From Toxoplasma gondii ME49 (taxonomy: Eukaryota; Apicomplexa; Conoidasida; Eucoccidiorida; Sarcocystidae): a stretch of 64,000 nucleotides of DNA. The DNA is taken from assembly GCF_000006565.2 (NCBI RefSeq), contig NC_031475.1, positions 3,249,189 through 3,313,188 on the forward strand. The letters run 5' to 3'. Below the pieces are notes generated by a model. It was not told the DNA's origin. It did no database searches and saw only the letters and a program-made list of their open reading frames with translations. Positions 21,201 through 31,187 of the stretch are shown here, piece by piece (the first letter of the stretch is position 1; every line of letters starts with the position of its first letter). Both the position numbers and the translations under genes were made by a program.

Positions 21201-23518
21201 TCAGGTATTTGTGCTGACCGACCGTTCCCCTGAGGTGAAGAAACGGAATTAGCACCCTCCCTAATTTTCCCTATGGACCGCCGTTCGGGCGGGAGATACT
21301 GGGACGGCCTCGTGAATCGCACAGGTCGTGTCGTGTGGAAATCGTCAAATGGGATCGGTACAGTGCTTGTCGTTGTGCTACTCGGGCGGCGTCTTTGGGT
21401 TCGAGCCGGCAGCCATTCGGTTTCCGGTGAAGGGAAACCCGATGTCATATCGCGCGCTGCGGGGAAGACACCAACAGGCGGACGTGTTGGCTGTGCCAGG
21501 GACAATCCGGGTGTGGCCCTGGGTCTTTCCATCGGAGACTCCGCCGGGATAACGCCATCACCTGCCGCAGCTCCACTTTCGATTCGATATTCATAAGGCA
21601 GTGGGCTGGCATGCCTCTCGGCCTCTCGCTGGTCTACCTCAGGGGTGGTGTCGGGGCGAGCATAGTAAGTTTCCACTGGGACATGAGGAACGTGATTTGA
21701 AGGGAGTAACCCGGAAACGTTACCGGGTGTGACTGTCGGGGAAGGGTCGGTCGCAGGCTTAGCCGGTGAAGACTGTGGCTCGTTGTTCACACCAGGCGAC
21801 TGCAATGGCGTTTGGGGGGAACCAGGAGCCGGCGGAACAGGACTTGACGCTCTAGAACGATAAGTTGAGAAATCTTCCTGCGGTGTCTTTCCCCGCTTCT
21901 CTTGGGTTCCAGGAGGAGCAAACTGCCCTCGTGACCTCTGAGGACCAATGCCTGGCGGCGGCCGAGACCGTGGGCGGTAGGGAGCAGGTTGATTTCTGCC
22001 TTCCGTCAGGGGCGGTCCCGGCTGGGTGGAGTTTGTCCGTTCGTTGTAGTAAGCGCCAGGAGTTGTACCACGGGGATCAAAGGGAGCAAAATAATCATAC
22101 GCCGAAGCAAAAGCTGGGTCGTAATACGGAGCCCCAAAAGGCGGTGGACCGAAATCCAGAGGGGGCGGAGGAAAATCCCAGGTGCCAGGAGGATAGGGGT
22201 ATCGAAGCTGTGCTTCAGATTGTGCTCCTGCCTCTCTGCGGTGGCTATTTGAGTCACGAGGTGCGTTTTCTGTTTTCTCCGAAAAATCCGAGGAAGCCTC
22301 ACGGTCCGTGCGCTCTTCCCCGGAAGGCTGTGGCCCTTGACGTGCACGAGGATCCGGCGGCCTCGGGGGTCGGTCATGTGCCTGCTTGTTGGGCGCAAGC
22401 GGTGGAGGATGGAGAGGATATGGAGGGGCATTTGTGTCGGGAGGGACGGGGTAGTACGTGGGATAAGGAGGTGCTCTCCGTCGTCCACGTGCCGGCGGGT
22501 CAGTAGGGCTAGACGACGGGCTGTATTGTCGTTCGGTTTTTGTTGGAGTCACGGCTGTCTCTGCCGCCGCAGGCTGGGGCGGAAATGATCCGATGGTCAA
22601 ACTCTTTCTCGGCGAGCCAGCAACGGGATCCAAAGCCGCAGGGGAGGGGAATGACACAATTTCGTTTAAGGAAGAACTCCTGGCCCGTCCATGAGAAGCG
22701 GTGCGCGAGTTTTGAACTTGTTTCTTGGGGCCCGCTGGCAGAGGGTTATTACCCATGCGAGCTGGTGACCGGTTTACAGAGAGGTCGTCCGCTGCTTTAG
22801 GTGACGGGGGGACGAAATCTGGACTATGTTCTGCAGTTCGTTGCCTTCGAGGTAAATCTCGTTTGAGAGGGCACTCTGTCAGCAGTTGTTGATGGCAGAG
22901 GTAGGCCAGGTACTTTTCGACTCCGGCGCGAATTAACATAGCCTTCGGGACTATGCCGATCGCCTCAATGAACTCAACAAGGATGCGGTCAAAGTCTTCG
23001 TTGGAAACATGAGATATCCTCTCCAATAGAATATCTTCCAGTTCGACATCAGCGTACCGAGTACCTTTCCAACTTTCATCCCGCGTTGCAGCGTCACCAC
23101 GGAAAATCTGGTCGTGGGCATCTGTGAGGAACTGCTCCACAGCCCGGATCATCTCCGCATCCTCCACTAATCCAGCCGCTTTGTCTGCCACGAGCAGGTC
23201 CATGCGGCCCGTGAAAGCCTCTGCGCTTTTGTATTTGTGGGCTGCCCACGCGGCAGCCACTGAACCTGCCCGAGAGTTTGCTAATACGAAAATACACAGG
23301 AAAAGAAAGTGCAAAAGCGTCCAGAAAAAGGAAGGAAAAAGTTGGAACCCACGTAAAAAAACACGAGACTGTTGCTTTACGTACCGCGAAGGTCCTCTGT
23401 TGGTGGCAGAAGCAGTCATTTCGTATGACGATATGGGTGGTCTTTCTTTGACACGCGAACACTCCGTTATTGTTCTCAAATGGCGAAGACGGTGTTTGGC
23501 GTGTGAGATCTGCCGCAT
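18218..23518 (-). CDS. Very large proline-rich secretory or membrane protein, unrecognised
   Basis: An uninterrupted frame of 1766 codons runs from the ATG at 23518. A second in-frame ATG at 23419 would give 1733. Near residue 60 a long hydrophobic stretch (around FFWTLLHFLFLCIFVLAN) reads as a signal peptide or signal anchor. A helical region of about 120 residues follows (VADKAAGLVEDAEMIRAVEQ onward), then more than 1400 residues dominated by Pro, Arg, Ser and Glu. A degenerate unit of the type TRPP-x-Y-x-PPD recurs near 21275-21340, 20970-21050 and 20680-20765, with poly-Thr before some copies and PYPPP-rich linkers between. The extreme Pro content resembles cell-surface, rhoptry-neck or cytoskeletal linker proteins, but I cannot name it. 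The C-terminus is basic (GGPKRKKNQRW). The hydrophobic stretch could instead be an unspliced intron. Confidence 0.8.
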   Translation of the reverse strand: MRQISHAKHRLRHLRTITECSRVKERPPISSYEMTASATNRGPSRYVKQQSRVFLRGFQLFPSFFWTLLHFLFLCIFVLANSRAGSVAAAWAAHKYKSAEAFTGRMDLLVADKAAGLVEDAEMIRAVEQFLTDAHDQIFRGDAATRDESWKGTRYADVELEDILLERISHVSNEDFDRILVEFIEAIGIVPKAMLIRAGVEKYLAYLCHQQLLTECPLKRDLPRRQRTAEHSPDFVPPSPKAADDLSVNRSPARMGNNPLPAGPKKQVQNSRTASHGRARSSSLNEIVSFPSPAALDPVAGSPRKSLTIGSFPPQPAAAETAVTPTKTERQYSPSSSPTDPPARGRRRAPPYPTYYPVPPDTNAPPYPLHPPPLAPNKQAHDRPPRPPDPRARQGPQPSGEERTDREASSDFSEKTENAPRDSNSHRREAGAQSEAQLRYPYPPGTWDFPPPPLDFGPPPFGAPYYDPAFASAYDYFAPFDPRGTTPGAYYNERTNSTQPGPPLTEGRNQPAPYRPRSRPPPGIGPQRSRGQFAPPGTQEKRGKTPQEDFSTYRSRASSPVPPAPGSPQTPLQSPGVNNEPQSSPAKPATDPSPTVTPGNVSGLLPSNHVPHVPVETYYARPDTTPEVDQREAERHASPLPYEYRIESGAAAGDGVIPAESPMERPRATPGLSLAQPTRPPVGVFPAARDMTSGFPSPETEWLPARTQRRRPSSTTTSTVPIPFDDFHTTRPVRFTRPSQYLPPERRSIGKIREGANSVSSPQGNGRSAQIPESDSGDYSGSNNAPEMSANTARFDSADRHIGPVPTASRTSSENFPVALRSDPTQTATRPPPQYTRPPGYTPPDARPPGPTNPSPPPSSPDPWPYPSPPGGQPYPPPYYPPGVPPDYPPKWQYPPGYPALPYPSPKYPSPPTIPFPPSTTTTTRRPVRYTRPPTYVPPDESPRPGPSHPPEPNPPRRPPAQPYPPQPRPPYYPPPFPPFDSEAPSASFEGQPRPRFSQPPQTAALEDLPPPTPPRPASKERPRFPAPFVSGSGPSKETIPEDTIPPEDTVLLETRGNRLTRPSGEQRGPRAEELLEARSERYARSRLEYEVEMAMEERQAQYGQLGPEDRRYFDNSRSTRGDAPPTRVGPGLPVDFQEERPRGGARRPEESPRPELMTPRNVPRSAPRPPPGTSRERDWGGPILGVHRQTKSFPDREYAAYSVLEGRSAGPLSGEEGFSTECLECSSETFFENDFDSEYASSEELDSFEGGIYLPAPQAIPRRRSPGNTPRGPTPPPVLPQFSSPLPARGPPGDPFPMRPPEKTEFPRSAPEPPDEVPLPERAPQRAQRPPPFEIRRPVGVLPSSSGFETGERSLPPAPPTQPVPLRAERKETYERSTGRKGVLGDTETEWIDRGEERDEFEDARAISLPSRTAAIRTPPLPPLENQNARNRDELEGVPVLVRERQARAPAPIPASSAPSPPPQTRYENSPQRLPPDLAWTGKEETREFDGKRTGLQVERVSVINGQTVRPTPAMQRPPQPPVPSFQGVPMPQFEKSATEAPLLRAVENSPELDSPPKIAVRGDLSGGGYLLDPVRARHEIQLDASKSAGFGDRGNPTSSSIFTKDAEVSARPVDRTGGKPLLALPPRGRRPEEPGPLEKAKDSLFLLGEIEESDVPPSFPVSRDQGGFVQAAKTVGGHAPFAVSEKGQEFKTVLTPLRLPPPPLAADSAPYTRTKMVAQVRSPEKGGIEFEQMSNTKGPLLASPPRVQAVVVSGGPKRKKNQRW

Positions 23519-25958
23519 TTACCATTTTTGGGATTCTATAGCACTGTTTATTGGACGTGTATGTATAACCAGACTGCCAGTGACTATAAGTGACATGTAA
23601 CGCTCGGATGTTGGAATGAAGAGCAGTATTTCAAGTCTCTATCTGCTGAGACCGGAGGACCTCTCGTGTGAAAGCAGGGCTACCATATCTCTGTGTCTCT
23701 TTATCTTTCCCTGATGTTATATCTTTCTGTCTCCATCTCTTCCATTTCCAGGTGTATCTCCTCACCTCTCTTCCTCTGTGTGCACCTCTGTCTCCCTTCA
23801 TTCTCGCATGAGTTCAGGCACACACAGGCGTGCGTGACTATTATGTGTCTAATATGCATACACCTACGTATACACGAGCAGTGTACTGGTAATTAACATG
23901 TAAATGTGCCAGTTCTATACATATATGTAACCTTATCAGTTCACTGACGATACACGACTATCTCAGAGTCTTAAAAATACACGTATGTGCGGGCAGAAAA
24001 TGACAGCAGGGGTGGAAATTCTGCACGCGATAGAAACACGTCTGCTCCCAATGACACCGTTCCTAACTACCAAGCATCGTGATATCCAAGCTCGTGGCTC
24101 GACAAAGATATGCGACTGTTAAGCGAGTTTAGGGGCACTGCAATTGTCTCAGATCTCCCTGCGAAAACATGGGATGACAGCAATCCTTACCATTTGTGGG
24201 AGCAGCCGTACAAGCAAAGAGTGTCACGAAAAAAGCTGCTGCCGCCCCTCGTCGCACACATCCAGACGGATTCATGAGGAGAGTGAGCTGACAAATCGTT
24301 GGAACAATGAGAATACGCGAATCAAAACAAAATACGGACATGGAACATATGGAGACTACAAAGCACCAAATCACTAAACTGCGGTGCAAAATCACGTCTT
24401 GGGCGACCGTCTTGACAAAGAGGGAAAGAATGAGGCCGCAGGTCTCGTCCGACAATTTCAGCGCCAACGTACTACGGGAAACACTGCAAAACGAAGTGCC
24501 TGTGCAACTACACGTACACATGTATAGTTCGAAGCACCAGCATTTAGTCAAATTTGAAAACAAGTCTCTATTTACTTCGGCAGAGTGCTCTATAACGAAG
24601 AACTACTTAAGGCTAGCAACAAGGAACTGTTTTTTGAGCGCACGGCACTTCGATAGAACAAACGTCGTTCTTTCACTCATTGCATGTCAGTCAAAACTGA
24701 ATAACCGGCAATAAGCCGAACCAAGTCACTGACAACGCATTTTCGTGTCTGCCCTCGACTGCACGCTATAGGTTGCTGAGTCTTGTAATTGCATCAGCTA
24801 AAATAATACGGCTAACTGGTAAAATCCAAAACAACTGTGATGGATAACCAAACCAGACCCGGCTACATAACCGATAACAAACATCAACCTTCCAGGCTTG
24901 AGTATATGCTTTTGAAGGCGTGTGCGAACCCCATACGGAAAAACCGTGGAAGGCAGAATGAACATATCTACTTACACGCAACTAGCAGCAACCGCACCAG
25001 GGGAAAAAGTGGGATGCAGTAAACAAACTCCAGCTGCTTCTCAGCCCCAAACCTCATAGTGCTTGCAACTCCAACGAGGCAAGAACCCAACAACTACCAA
25101 TCATCTTGCACACGATGACTAGCGCCTTAATTTACGGTGTTCATTATATTCGTGCGCCCGGGCATCTGCACCAACAGTGAAAAAACGAATTTGAGCAGCG
25201 CTCTTTGTTGTCACTAACAGTTATATTGCCACTTTCAACAAGAACCTTGTTGCACTGCTTAGGGTAGTGTCAAGTTTTTTTGTAGGAAGCATTTTCTTCC
25301 GGAGAGTGTATTCTGTGCAGATGGCAACACTTTTTCAAAGTCAGCACCTCTCCAGCAGCATAGTGAAACAATAAGGACCGCCACCAGTTGTCACTGCTGA
25401 AAACTGAATGCGTGAATCAGCGTTTAAGGCGGCGTGTGACTTCCCCGAACTAGCATCGCGGTCGTGGACCGGGGGCGTAAATTCGCCACCAGACACAAAA
25501 CGTGAGGAGAAATCTGCAAGGAGCGACCTCAGAACGTCTTAACGCGTAACCACAATTTGATATGGGGTACAAAAAGACGACTAGTCTGTGGTTCAGATAG
25601 ACGTTCCACCGTTATCGCTTGAGTAGCAATTCGCCGAGTAGCGGGACTTTCTCGGGAGACTTTCGTGCCGTCTCACGCAATGGCGTACTTTTGACACCAA
25701 AAACGAAGTTATGCCGGAAAAGAGTTAGCTTCTTTTGCAAGACCAGAGTTCAGCGACGCAGAAAATAACCTTAGCATATTACCTAAGATGCCCCCCCAAA
25801 ATAGAAGTGTGGTTGAGCGTCGCAATGCACGATGGGACAAAACTCATTAACCACGAATGTTGGGCGGGAACACAGTCGGCGAACCCCCCCCACATTCACA
25901 GCGAAAATAGTTTAACTTTCAGGTAGCAACAATATTCCACGAAGCAAGAATATTATTC
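23519..25958. other. Intergenic between proline-rich gene and ROP6-like gene
   Basis: This 2.4 kb is more AT-rich and largely without open frames. The only coding-like element is the short signal-peptide exon at 24191-24275 (minus), described separately. From about 24600 to 25900 I see nothing that looks like a gene, RNA or repeat. Confidence 0.5.
24191..24275 (-). CDS. Possible first exon of a small secreted protein (signal peptide only)
   Basis: From the ATG at 24275 the minus strand encodes MNPSGCVRRGAAAAFFVTLF followed by ACTAAPTN. This is a short basic start, a hydrophobic core and small residues before a possible cleavage site. It is followed directly by a good donor (GTAAGG at 24190-24185). 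A signal-peptide first exon joined to later exons is typical of secreted coccidian proteins. I could not find the partner exon between here and 23600, so this may be a pseudo-exon or a dead gene. Without splicing the frame runs to a stop near 24129 and gains three more cysteines. Confidence 0.3.
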
Positions 25959-28408
25959 TCAGTACATGCCCACGCTGAACAAAAGCTGTCCTGCGACCAG
26001 TAGACCAGCAAGGGCGACGGACGACGCAGCCGTGATGATCTGGCTGCCGGAATTCGCCACTGCAGCTGCATGTTCCAACAGAACAGACAACAGACAACCA
26101 GTTGCAGTCGAGATAAGAGATTAAAATACCTTCTGAGTTTGGATCGTTGCTTCTACGTCGGCACTGCCTCCTGAATCTACTATCGCCGAACGCTTACCCG
26201 GGACGTCGTTCTTTCGTAGGTCCTCTACAGATGCATACCACAGCGCACATCAACAGCGAAATGTGGCCCACAAATATATTTTGGATGATTGTATATTGAC
26301 AGGTAAGCGTCAATAAGAAATGTGGATTTTAGGTTGACCATGAAATATACTTGGAAGAGACTTGATAGTACCACAGCAAGTACAATGTATAATATAATGC
26401 TGACAGCACAGGAGGCTTCTACGACTGAAGCGCTCCGCTCTTTCCACCCGTAAATCATGTCTGTGTCGTGTGTTCACGTACCAGTTCTCTCCATATCTTG
26501 CCAGGTGTGTCGTGCTGCAGTCACACCCACAACAAACCCAAGTGTACTTCAGTAGTGTCTCGTCTGTCTTCTTTCCGCAGACGTTATTTCACAGTATTTT
26601 CCGGCGCTCTCTGACACAATAATGCTGGTTCAAATAGGGAACTAGAGAGCCTTACAAATCATTGTTAAAGAACCCCAAGGAAGCACCGACAATAACATGA
26701 CTATAAACCTTGTCGGCACTATAAATGAGGCATTATCGAATTCAATATCGAAGAACCCATTGCTTACTGAGAACTTCTTGAGGCCTGGCTTCCTGCATGC
26801 CCTGATCCTGCTTGCTCATTTCCTCCGCAATTTGGGCGGCTGTCCCCTCTTCAGTCTCTGCCGGCGGGACGAGAGCAGGTGACCCTTCCAGGGTTTCCGG
26901 TTCGAGGACCTTGGCAGAGGGTTCGAGAGCATTGCGCATTCTGGGCTGGTTTCCAAGAAGGTCCGCATTCTCAGTTGGCATAGCTTCTTGAGGCAGTTGC
27001 GGCTGCTGAGCTGCCATTTCGGGGTCGACAGGTTCCAGGGGACGTGGTTCTTCGCTGGCGGTAGCAAATTCTGCCTCTGGCTGGATACCTTGTTCAGGAG
27101 CCGCCACCGCAGAACCTGCTTCGCCCTCGGAGATGGTGCTTTCCATCTCTGCAGGGTTTTCGTCGATGGGGGAGACTACGGCGCTCGCTGGAAACACAGA
27201 TGGAAAGTGCGGAAGAGAGGAGTTGTTAGAATCCGCTCCGTTCGGAGCGTAGGAAAACTTTTTTGTACCAACCTAGAATGGAGGTCCAACAGTCGTTCTT
27301 CCAAAACTAATGCGATATCCAACTCGCCAGAAAAGTTCGCCTACAGAGCCGACGAATCCCATTTTATACTGTTTAACGGGGAGTCCCGCTTCAGAAGTTA
27401 CCTGCTTCGTATTGCATGCCCTATTGGAACGCAGCGTCTGATTCAGACTGTTTCCATGCTATGCATGTTCGCGAATCCCACCCAAAGTCATCGCACTCCC
27501 ACATCATTTGGGTTTCTGTTCGTGTTCTCGTGCAACAAGTCTGCGCACTCACCGCCTCCGCCCGGGGCGGCCTCATCGAGAAGTTCGTCCTCGACGGCGG
27601 TCTGGTCCAGAAGTCTGACATGATCCTGGTTGAACGCATGCGCGAATCTTTCGGGGGCAACTTGGCGGCTGTCAAGATGCATGTGCGCCCGGATTTTTCT
27701 CTCTCCACTGCCGATCTGGACAAACGAAGCAGGGGCATAATCCTCCGCCGCGCTGTCGTCAACAGTGTTGTCCTCTTCAAGATAAGAGGGTTCGGCGGCA
27801 GCATACGGGTCCTCGACTGCTCTTTCTTCCTCGGAGTCCTCGCCCTCCTGCTGGAGAAAGGAATCCTCTCCCACACTGTCATCCTCCTGTTGACTGTCTG
27901 CCTCGGAGTTGTCTGTGTCTTCCTCACTCGCATTTTCGATGAGGGATGTCCCTTCTTCGTCGTCCGCCAAGACGTCAGAGTCGGCTTCTGCCTCATCCGA
28001 GGCACTTTCGCCGTCGGCTTCATCGTCTTCAGCTGGGTCGTCCAAGCCCGGAACAGCCTTGCGGAACAAACCGGCTTCCTCTCCGTGGATTCCGTGATCC
28101 CTCTGGAGCATACTCACGTCTGCGTCCTCGAATTCACCGCCCAACTCGTTCTGGAGCTGACTGAGGAGCTGCCGTTGGCCTGCGCTGCCCAACTTGACTT
28201 CCCCGAAGTCAGACCCTTTCGCGAAGCTGTCGTCCGAATCGTTCGAGACTGAGTCCCACGCTGCGCCGTCCTCAGCATCTTCCCAAGACAGACCGGAGAC
28301 GCAGACAAGAGCGAACACGAAAAAGAGGGCGAAAACCGAATTTTTCACCGAGAACGGCGCAAGGAAAAACTTGAGCGGCAGACGAGACTGCCCTACTGAG
28401 CTCCTCAT
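25959..28408 (-). CDS. ROP6: Acidic rhoptry-type secreted protein, probably ROP6 (3 exons)
   Basis: Exons 28408-27553, 27187-26768 and 26059-25959 join in phase (1, 1) with GT-AG ends and give 458 residues. The ATG at 28408 leads into a signal peptide (KNSVFALFFVFALVCVSGLS). The mature part is very acidic, with Asp/Glu/Ser runs from about residue 41 to 225 and further Glu/Pro/Gln-rich sequence in exon 2. Exon 3 encodes a C-terminal hydrophobic segment (ITAASSVALAGLLVAGQLLF) ending at GMY. Five S-hydrophobic-x-E/Q tetrapeptides occur (SMLQ, SLIE, SFLQ, SYLE, SFVQ). This type matches the site processed in rhoptry and microneme proproteins of T. gondii. I infer the ROP6 name from remembered gene order (next to ferrochelatase and ALAS), size and acidity, not from an alignment. 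Rhoptry content is injected into the host cell during invasion. Confidence 0.65.
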
Positions 28409-31187
28409 TTTGACGAGGGCGTGGCAGTGGCTAGCTGGTACGAACGGGCGCAGACACCGAAAAGGTAAGACGAAACGGAAACCCTTTAAGATAAAGGGGA
28501 ATAGAAAGCGAAACTGCTCCACATCAACGCCGCAAAAAAAGATCTAGTGTTTGGGACCGTACCCCGAAGAATCCGTCTCCGGCTCTACCACGGCCTCCGA
28601 GCAAGGCCGCCGCGCGGAGCTTGTCTTCCTCAAGACACCGCGCTTCCTCGGGGCCAGAGCACTGAAAATATTGTCCGCGCTCGCAGAAACCATGCGTGTG
28701 CAGGCCGACCGGCCATTTCCTCTTCAAAACGTGGCGTCCTTTACTTCTTAATGACGACTTACTCAGAGGGAATCCAAGAGCAAGTAGACGCAAAAAAACA
28801 TCGGAGCAATGCTCCTTTTTTGCCGGTGGTATGCGGCCCTACCACTTGTGCGATACCGGAACAACGGGGGGTTCCCCAACTCTCTTCCCCCGTTTGCAGA
28901 AATACAGAAACGATTTGGTGTTCCAGTCAACAGGCATCCGCTAGCCTACACATCATCCGAAAGCTCTTCTTCACCATTTATTTTCTGCCGCCGAGCGATG
29001 CGAAGGCTAAGTTTGTAGACGTCTGAAACGCGTACTTACTGAATGCGCCGTCGTTTCATTCGAAAGAGACAGATGTGGCGCTAGACAATTGAGGCATTTA
29101 CGTAGGAAGGACCAATCTATCTGCTACCCCGTCGTTTCGATCCGCAGGCGGGAGCATAACCTCTTGCCGCAAGAACACAGAACTCTTTGGATTCTGCCGC
29201 TTGTGCCCCTGTTGTTTTTCTGGGGCAGGCGAACGTCATGGAGGCACAGGCACAGTTGCAGAGAAATGACGGCCACTTTAGTGTCTATGGCAGGCGACGG
29301 CACAAGCCACAGGAATGTTTCGCGTCCCCTCTCGCGTATACAATGGCAGACGAGACTAATGTTGGGGATTTCACGATTCGGCCTCGGCTCCTGGTGACAC
29401 GCAGTGCGACTGTTCGTTAAAGCCACCTTCGCTTGGATATGTTTGCTCTGAGAATAGGTTAAAGGCAACTGAGTCGTCTTTCGAAAACCGGTGCATCAAA
29501 TTTGAGAGAAAAAACACGTGACAACCGTAGCCTGGATTTTGAATCCTGTACATTCAGCAGGATGACGTTTATGTAACATCTGACGCCTCGCCAACTTTCA
29601 CTCGTACCTTCCCCCCAACCTAAAGCGGTCGAGGAAAAGCCCGCGTTTACTCGCAAGTCAATAGCGAGTAATATTTAGCAAAAAACACGGACGGAGGCAG
29701 ATTCGTATCGTCTGTGGAAATGGTACAAATGACGTTGTCAGTCATGTAGCAAATGCAGCTAGGCTTTCGGGAGAAATAATTTCTCTGTCCTTCAACTTGC
29801 CCAAGACGTGCAGCTGTCTGGCCATAGGGGGCCTCCAATAGATTTCATTCTTTCAATTTACGTTCTAAGAAATACTGGCCCCTCTGGAACCAACTAAAAC
29901 AAACACACAATACAGTACCCAATGCATCTGCTTCACCGTCGTAACGAGAACTGGCGTGGCTGATCGTCAGCTCGCGTGAAGAGGACAGACTTGTGAGTCT
30001 CTCAGACCGGCTCCATAATTCCTTCAATGCCACTTAGCAGATCAAAAAGCCAAGGATCAAATTGAGAGCTGGCTGTGACCAGTGCAGCACTCATGCCTGC
30101 GATGCGAAGGCTAGGCAACATTCGGGTTTTGCATTGCCACTGTGTCTGCACAAGGGGCATCTGCTGTTCGTCGCGACGTTAAAACCGAGTTGGGTAGTCG
30201 GGGAGCCAACCTCCGAAAGTTTGCAAAACGGTTTGCACGAAAACCACCCCATCGGCATCGCATGTGAAGACCGAAAGGATTTAGAAAGTTAATTCAAATC
30301 GTGCAAGTGAGTGAACGAGAAACCACAAGATGCTCGAGCACGTCTCGTCAGTGCATGCCATGAAACGGATACAAAACGGAAACGCTAGGGAATTCTCAGT
30401 CTCATTCTAAATGAAGTCAATGAACCCCTAGAGGGAGACAACAATGCAGCACCTCTTGACAGCGGAGCACGCCTGGCACGAACACAAGTTCCCAGATCAA
30501 CAGACACTGCCGTTCACATCAGGACTGCCCGTGAGCACGAACGCGCCGTCTGAGATACAAAATGTCCGTGGAAATCAAGAACTTCTGACTCGAAAGTCCA
30601 AAGAAAAACTTCACGCTTCAGACTGCCCGAAAAAAACACGGCTATTGCAAACACGCCTGTCTACTGACTGGATTTGCCGCTGCCACCAGGAAAATGAGAG
30701 TCGATCGACTCAGCATGCGATTTGCCGGTGATGCCCAAGAAAACGTTGACCCAAAACTGAGAAACGCGCTGAGAGCCGTTGTGAAAACGATCCGGTCACG
30801 GCCATGTTCCAGTGTTCGACCACAGGCCTTTTGCGAGGAATTGTGCTCGTCACTGGTTTATCCCAGCTGCGTAAGCTCGGACTCTTCAGTTATTTCTGCA
30901 GCGGTGTGCAAATGCCTGCGAATTTGCACGATGAAAACCCTTAATAAACCATCGGTGTCATCTATCTGTTCGACTTTTGTCGCGTTAGTTCGTGAGAAAC
31001 ACAGTCAAATGTACATAAGAGCGGAAGTAGTGTCCACCTACAGATCAGTTGTTGGTGGGGGTCGAGCCCCGTCTTGCACCTCTCAGACAGGCCTATTTAC
31101 AAGCTTTTTCTACAAAGTATTTGTAAAAGAAAGACTACCAACTCACATCCTGAACGAGTGTTTCTGCACTCTGTCGGCCCATTCTGC
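28409..31187. other. ROP6-like upstream region and ferrochelatase 3' side
   Basis: This 2.8 kb should contain the ROP6-like promoter and the ferrochelatase 3' UTR. A plus-strand open frame (30694-31332, 212 codons from an ATG) overlaps the last ferrochelatase exon in antisense. It has AT-rich codons and no recognisable domain, so it is not called. I see nothing else in this stretch. Confidence 0.45.
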
